Made by a program: the position numbers and the translations under genes. Positions 3,927-6,760 of a DNA stretch of 6,760 nt are shown piece after piece; position 1 is the first letter of the stretch; each line of letters starts with the position of its first letter. This stretch comes from Deltaproteobacteria bacterium (GTDB taxonomy: Bacteria; Desulfobacterota_C; Deferrisomatia; Deferrisomatales; JACRMM01). The notes under the pieces are model-generated. The model searched no databases, was not told where the DNA came from, and saw only the letters and a program-made list of their open reading frames with translations. The stretch covers positions 1 through 6,760 of the forward strand of contig JACRCS010000169.1 of the NCBI GenBank assembly GCA_016218905.1. The letters are read 5' to 3'.

Positions 3927-6756
3927 CCTGGTCGAGGATGTCGTTGATGATCTCGAGGAGCCCCTTCGCGGACTCCTTGGCCAGGCCCAGGAAGTCCCGC
4001 GCTCTCGGGGGGAGGCCCTCCTCCATGAGCACGAGCTCCGTCATGCCCATGATGCCGTTCATGGGTGTGCGGATCTCGTGGGACATTCGCGCGAGGAACT
4101 CGCTCTTGGCGCGGTTGCCCGCGTCGGCGGCTTCCTTCGCGTCCCGCAGCGCCTCCTCGGTGCGTTTGCGGTCCGTGATGTCCATGAGCACGCCCAGGAT
4201 CCGAACCGGCTCCCCGAAGTCGTCGTACTCGGGCCGGGCCTGGGCGTAGATCCACCGCACCTCGCCGTCATTGGCCCGCACGGCCTGGTACTCGGCGTCC
4301 CACTCCTTCCGAGCCCGGATGGACGTCTCGACCAGTTCGCGGATCCGCATGCTGTCTTCGGGGTGGAAGAGGCGTTCGTAGAAGAGCTCCCTCGAGACCT
4401 CTCCGCCGACCGGCAGGCCGAAGATCTCCCGAAGGCGCGGAGAGCACCAGAAGGAACCGGCCTTCAGGTCGCTGATCCAGTGGCCCAAGCACCCGGCCTC
4501 GACGGCCATGCGGAGCGACGCCTCCGTCTCCCGCAGGGCGGCCTCGGCCTCCTTGCGGCTCGTCACGTCCTGCTCGATGCCGCGCGCGAGCGTCGGGCGG
4601 CCCCCTTCGTCAGCCTCCACCCGGCCGGCCGACGAAATCCAGACCACCTTGCCGTCCGAGGGCCGCACGATCCGGAACTCGCGGCGGAACGGCCCCGGTC
4701 GGGACGCGACGGCCTCGAAGCCGGAACGCGCGCTCTCCCGGTCGGCGGGGTGGACGAGGGACAGGAAGAGGTCCACGGAGGCGGGGGTGCCTGCGGCTAC
4801 GCCGAGGAGCCCATAGGTCTCGGCCGACCAGAACGCCGCTCCGGTCCGGAGGTCCACCTCCCAGGCGCCGCTCCGGGCCCCCGCCAGGGCGAGGCGCAGC
4901 CTCTCCTCGCTGTCCCGGAGCTTCTGCTCGGCCTCCTTGTCGGCGGTGACGTCCCGGCTGACGCCGACGATGCGCAGGGGCTGCCGGTCCTCGCCGAACT
5001 CCACCTGCCCCCACGCCCGGAGCCAGCGCCACCCTCCCTCGGGCGTGCGCGTGCGGTACTCGACCTCGTAGCGGCCCTGCCCGTCCGGGTCCTTCGCGGC
5101 TTGCACCGCCTTCCACATCCTGGCGACGTCGTCTGGGTGGAAGACCCTTCGGACCCCCTCCTCGTCGTGGAGGAAGCCCGGCTCACTGAGTCCGTAGAGC
5201 TGTTGCGCCGTCGGGCCGTACTCGCAGAAGTTGTCGGCGAAGGTGTAGACCCAGGTCCCCATCTGCGCCGCCCGGAGGGAGACCCGCAGCTTCTGCTCGC
5301 TCTCCCGGAGGGCCTCGGCGGCCCGCCTGCGCGCGGTGATGTCCAGGGCAGCGCTCGTCACCCCAACCACGCTCCCAGCCGGATCGCTGAGGGGATCGAC
5401 CATGAACTCGTAGGTGCGCACGCCGTCGGTGCGCGCGAAGGAGATCTCCTCACGTGCCCCCACGCCCGTCTCGATCACGCGTCGCTTCAAGGCCATGAGC
5501 TGCCGGCTGCCGTTCGAATCCTCCAACTCGTCGTTGCGCTTGCCGACCGCCGACGTCGCGTCGACGTCCGGGTGCGCGTTGAAGATCCAGCGATACCGGA
5601 GCTCCCGGTCAGTCTGGGCCAGAACGAACGCGGGGTTCTTGACGGCGAGCCGGAACCGTTCGTCACTCTCGCGCAGCGCTTCCTTCGCCTTGGAACGCTC
5701 CTCCGCAATCCTCGCCTCGCGCTCGGCCGCCGCCGCGCGAGCCTGGGCGCCGCGTACGGCCGCTGCGACCCAGCTAACGACGGCTGAGCCGGCGAGGAAG
5801 AGCGCGAGATCGACCGGGGCCGGTCCTCCGATCGGCAACGAGTGAGACCAGACCGCCAGGGCGGCCGCGAGGGCGGTCGCGAAGAGGCCCGGGCCCATCC
5901 CGCCGTAGAGGGCGGCGAAGGTCACGGCCGGGTAGAACGTCCCGAAGAGGGCCTTGCTGCCCAGGGTGATGAGGGAGAGCCGCACGACGAGGGCCGCGAG
6001 GACGAGGACGAGGGCCACGCCGTAGGGATGCCGCGCCTCGTTCTGCGGAGCACCGAGATCCACGCGTCCGCCCGACTCACGCAAGGCTCGGAGGGAGGCG
6101 ACGAGCAGGTAGAGTCCCCCGGCGAACTGGGCCGTCCGGCCGGTCCACCCCAGCAGGTTCGCGTGGACGCGTGGGAGCATCACGCCGAGGAGCCCCACGG
6201 CCAGGAGGAGCAGCGCGAGAGTGTACCAGTGCAGGAAGGGAGTCAGCCTCGCCTGCCTGGTCGCCCGGAGCAGGAGGCTCGTGAGGACGAACATCGCGAC
6301 GGCCGAGCCGAGGACGAGCTGCCGGATGAGCGTTCCCCCCTGACCCGCGACGAAGAAGACGGGCATCCGGGCCGCCGTGGCGGCGAGGACGATGATCACG
6401 ACCACGCCTACGACCACAGCAGAGCTGCCGACGAGCCACGGCTTCGGCGAGCGGAACGTAACCTTCGACCGCAGGGACGTCGCGGCGCCCGCCAGGTGGC
6501 AGACGGCCGAGAGCCAGACGCAGGTGTTGTGGATCGTGATCTGGGCGTTGATGTCGACTGCCGTCGGATTCACCCCGAGGGCGGTGACGGCGACCGCGAC
6601 GAAGCCGGCGGCGCCCCAGAACGTGACGCCGCAGCCCAGGAGGAGCAGACCAGGCGTCCCCTGGGCGAGGAAGCTCCCGCCGAGCAGCGCGGCGTTGAGG
6701 AGGGACACAAGCGTGGAGGTGACGCCGTAGAGCGCCAACTGGAGGAAGGGCGCCAC
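3124..6756 (-). CDS. Kinase N-terminal part as read: membrane sensor, 4 PAS, DHp, then out-of-frame tail
   Basis: 1,210 residues as read, genuine only to about residue 942 (3931). Residues 1-228: about seven hydrophobic helices with DINAQITIHNTCVWLSAVCH (68-87) between them, a MASE-like membrane sensor whose exact family I cannot name. Residues 244-335: a compact membrane block (FYPAVTFAALYGGMGPGL at 274-291) like DUF4118 of KdpD-type kinases. Residues 335-365: Ala/Glu/Arg-rich helix, probable coiled coil. PAS domains lie at about 363-484, 484-613, 613-741 and 741-870; each starts with an RES/RDS/RET-type linker and ends in a PAC-like D-x-T-x-R or D-V-T motif. The DHp domain is at 870-942, with the H-box around His893 (SHEIRTPMNG) and ending in INDILD. 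After residue 942 the reading turns into Arg/Gly/Ala-rich sequence typical of a wrong frame in GC-rich DNA and runs to 3124. Stacked PAS domains suggest several small-molecule, redox or light inputs; no ligand-specific residue was recognised. Confidence 0.8.
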   Translation of the reverse strand: MAPFLQLALYGVTSTLVSLLNAALLGGSFLAQGTPGLLLLGCGVTFWGAAGFVAVAVTALGVNPTAVDINAQITIHNTCVWLSAVCHLAGAATSLRSKVTFRSPKPWLVGSSAVVVGVVVIIVLAATAARMPVFFVAGQGGTLIRQLVLGSAVAMFVLTSLLLRATRQARLTPFLHWYTLALLLLAVGLLGVMLPRVHANLLGWTGRTAQFAGGLYLLVASLRALRESGGRVDLGAPQNEARHPYGVALVLVLAALVVRLSLITLGSKALFGTFYPAVTFAALYGGMGPGLFATALAAALAVWSHSLPIGGPAPVDLALFLAGSAVVSWVAAAVRGAQARAAAAEREARIAEERSKAKEALRESDERFRLAVKNPAFVLAQTDRELRYRWIFNAHPDVDATSAVGKRNDELEDSNGSRQLMALKRRVIETGVGAREEISFARTDGVRTYEFMVDPLSDPAGSVVGVTSAALDITARRRAAEALRESEQKLRVSLRAAQMGTWVYTFADNFCEYGPTAQQLYGLSEPGFLHDEEGVRRVFHPDDVARMWKAVQAAKDPDGQGRYEVEYRTRTPEGGWRWLRAWGQVEFGEDRQPLRIVGVSRDVTADKEAEQKLRDSEERLRLALAGARSGAWEVDLRTGAAFWSAETYGLLGVAAGTPASVDLFLSLVHPADRESARSGFEAVASRPGPFRREFRIVRPSDGKVVWISSAGRVEADEGGRPTLARGIEQDVTSRKEAEAALRETEASLRMAVEAGCLGHWISDLKAGSFWCSPRLREIFGLPVGGEVSRELFYERLFHPEDSMRIRELVETSIRARKEWDAEYQAVRANDGEVRWIYAQARPEYDDFGEPVRILGVLMDITDRKRTEEALRDAKEAADAGNRAKSEFLARMSHEIRTPMNGIMGMTELVLMEEGLPPRARDFLGLAKESAKGLLEIINDILDQDRGRSGRTRHQDLRARSLSPGSPRAPAHRGRAEGPAAEVSLRLGAARRAGGRRGAYSPSADEPRGQCGQVQRAGRGRGPRPPLGRDRAAGPNPAPLLGPGPRHRDPDGEPLFRLRRLLGSNPLDAREVRRHGARPLHREAARGAHGRPDLGGEPRSCAIRALAGFPYSRGFIAHAPPGLRDARSSCWRRARAREPLPVHGGVRLAPEGPGPRGVGFGSAARARGTPAHPRGRGQSSQPGLREGTPDPPRTRGGARLGRRGGAARPLQ
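3363..3467 (-). repeat. In-frame 105-bp insertion in the ATPase domain, possible palindromic element
   Basis: The ATPase domain normally runs from the G2 helix through G-R-I-x-x-x-S directly into E-P-G-x-G-S-x-F. Here 35 residues (starting PAPAPSGRSRD, ending RDRPVGD) lie between AES and EPGRGS. The DNA contains small inverted repeats: GCGCC/GGCGC (3444-3448 and 3454-3458) and GGGA/TCCC (3430-3439). A 6-base direct repeat GAGCCC occurs near both borders. This resembles protein-coding palindromic elements inserted in frame, but could be an ordinary loop extension. Other copies in the genome would be needed to call it a repeat. Confidence 0.35.
3927..3930 (-). other. Frameshift site in the histidine kinase
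   Basis: On the - strand the sequence reads ATC CTC GAC, then CAGG, then ATC GAG GCC. Kinases of this type normally have ILD-[F/L]-S-[K/R]-IEAG, that is nine bases between the Asp and Ile codons; here there are four. Removing TCTCC from GACCTCTCCAGGATCGAG (D-L-S-R-I-E) gives exactly the observed string, so a 5-base deletion is the simplest explanation. Confidence 0.8.
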
Positions 6757-6760
6757 GTAG

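Larger units (their letters stand above)
2865..6756 (-). pseudogene. Multi-PAS hybrid sensor histidine kinase, frameshifted
   Basis: Read across one frame change this is a single kinase of about 1,296 residues: seven-helix membrane sensor, DUF4118-like membrane block, four PAS domains, DHp, ATPase and receiver. Such proteins sense a signal, autophosphorylate on His and pass phosphate to the receiver Asp and then usually to an HPt protein. The frame used from 6756 breaks around 3927-3930; the remainder continues in another frame to TGA at 2865-2867. Both halves keep clean domain sequence and GC-rich third positions, so the break is recent or is a sequencing/assembly error. As it stands no active kinase can be made: the upstream product keeps the His but loses the ATPase and receiver. 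The frame is also open to the right edge (GTG 6756 is the first start seen), so the N-terminus may extend beyond the window. The gene is convergent with the Fe-S/SCP2 gene, with no visible functional link. Confidence 0.85.

Noticed and set aside
3124..3927. Continuation of the first kinase frame as real protein
   Set aside because: Sequence after residue 942 has no domain similarity and is Arg/Gly/Ala-rich; the other frame carries the ATPase and receiver motifs.
3920..3940. Programmed ribosomal frameshift in the kinase
   Set aside because: There is no slippery heptamer or obvious stimulatory stem at the junction, and residues of a near-invariant motif are missing, which fits a deletion better.
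3844..5787. 647-residue + strand open frame opposite the kinase
   Set aside because: Leu/Gly/Arg/Pro-rich, without any recognisable domain; it is the antisense shadow of the kinase, whose - strand frame shows clear PAS and DHp motifs.
1..6760. CRISPR array, tRNA, rRNA, insertion sequence or riboswitch
   Set aside because: No regularly spaced repeats, tRNA-like cloverleaf, transposase sequence or recognisable riboswitch core was seen on either strand.

Overview
The window is GC-rich throughout, with strong G/C preference at third codon positions. It holds four genes in compact bacterial layout: three on the + strand, then one long convergent gene on the - strand. The gene types (VIT1-type iron transporter, MarR regulator, cobalamin-reductase-like Fe-S protein, large multi-PAS hybrid histidine kinase) suggest a free-living, metabolically versatile high-GC bacterium, for example from the former Deltaproteobacteria/Myxococcota or a similar soil or sediment lineage. 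The sequence alone does not fix the taxon.

Left part (1-1390): a VIT1/CCC1-family membrane iron/manganese transporter (27-731, possibly the C-terminal part of a longer protein) ends just before a 9-bp perfect hairpin. A well-formed sigma70-type promoter follows, with its -10 box inside a 14-bp imperfect palindrome (851-864). It would start transcription at or next to the ATG of a MarR-family regulator (866-1327), implying a leaderless mRNA. The same 14 bp recurs, exactly and in inverted orientation, at 1346-1359, after the MarR gene and just before the next gene. The two copies are the best candidates for the MarR operators (autoregulation plus control of the neighbour).

Middle part (1391-2719): a 442-residue protein with a QueG/reductive-dehalogenase-like region carrying two 4Fe-4S cysteine motifs, fused to a C-terminal SCP2 (sterol-carrier-like lipid-binding) domain. 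By-eye alignment suggests it lacks the QueG catalytic Asp, so it is probably not an epoxyqueuosine reductase. The MarR gene, the paired operators and this fusion form a small self-contained regulated unit, the most interesting system in the window.

Right part (2865 to the right edge, - strand): a giant hybrid sensor histidine kinase with a seven-helix membrane sensor, a DUF4118/KdpD-like membrane block, four PAS domains, a DHp domain with the phospho-accepting His, a catalytic ATPase domain and a C-terminal receiver. The frame breaks once, right after the DHp domain (around 3927-3930). Comparison with the near-invariant motif there points to a 5-base loss. The ATPase domain also carries an in-frame 35-residue insertion (3363-3467) containing small palindromes. 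As read, the kinase is a frameshifted pseudogene or carries a sequencing/assembly error. No rRNA, tRNA, CRISPR array or insertion sequence was recognised.
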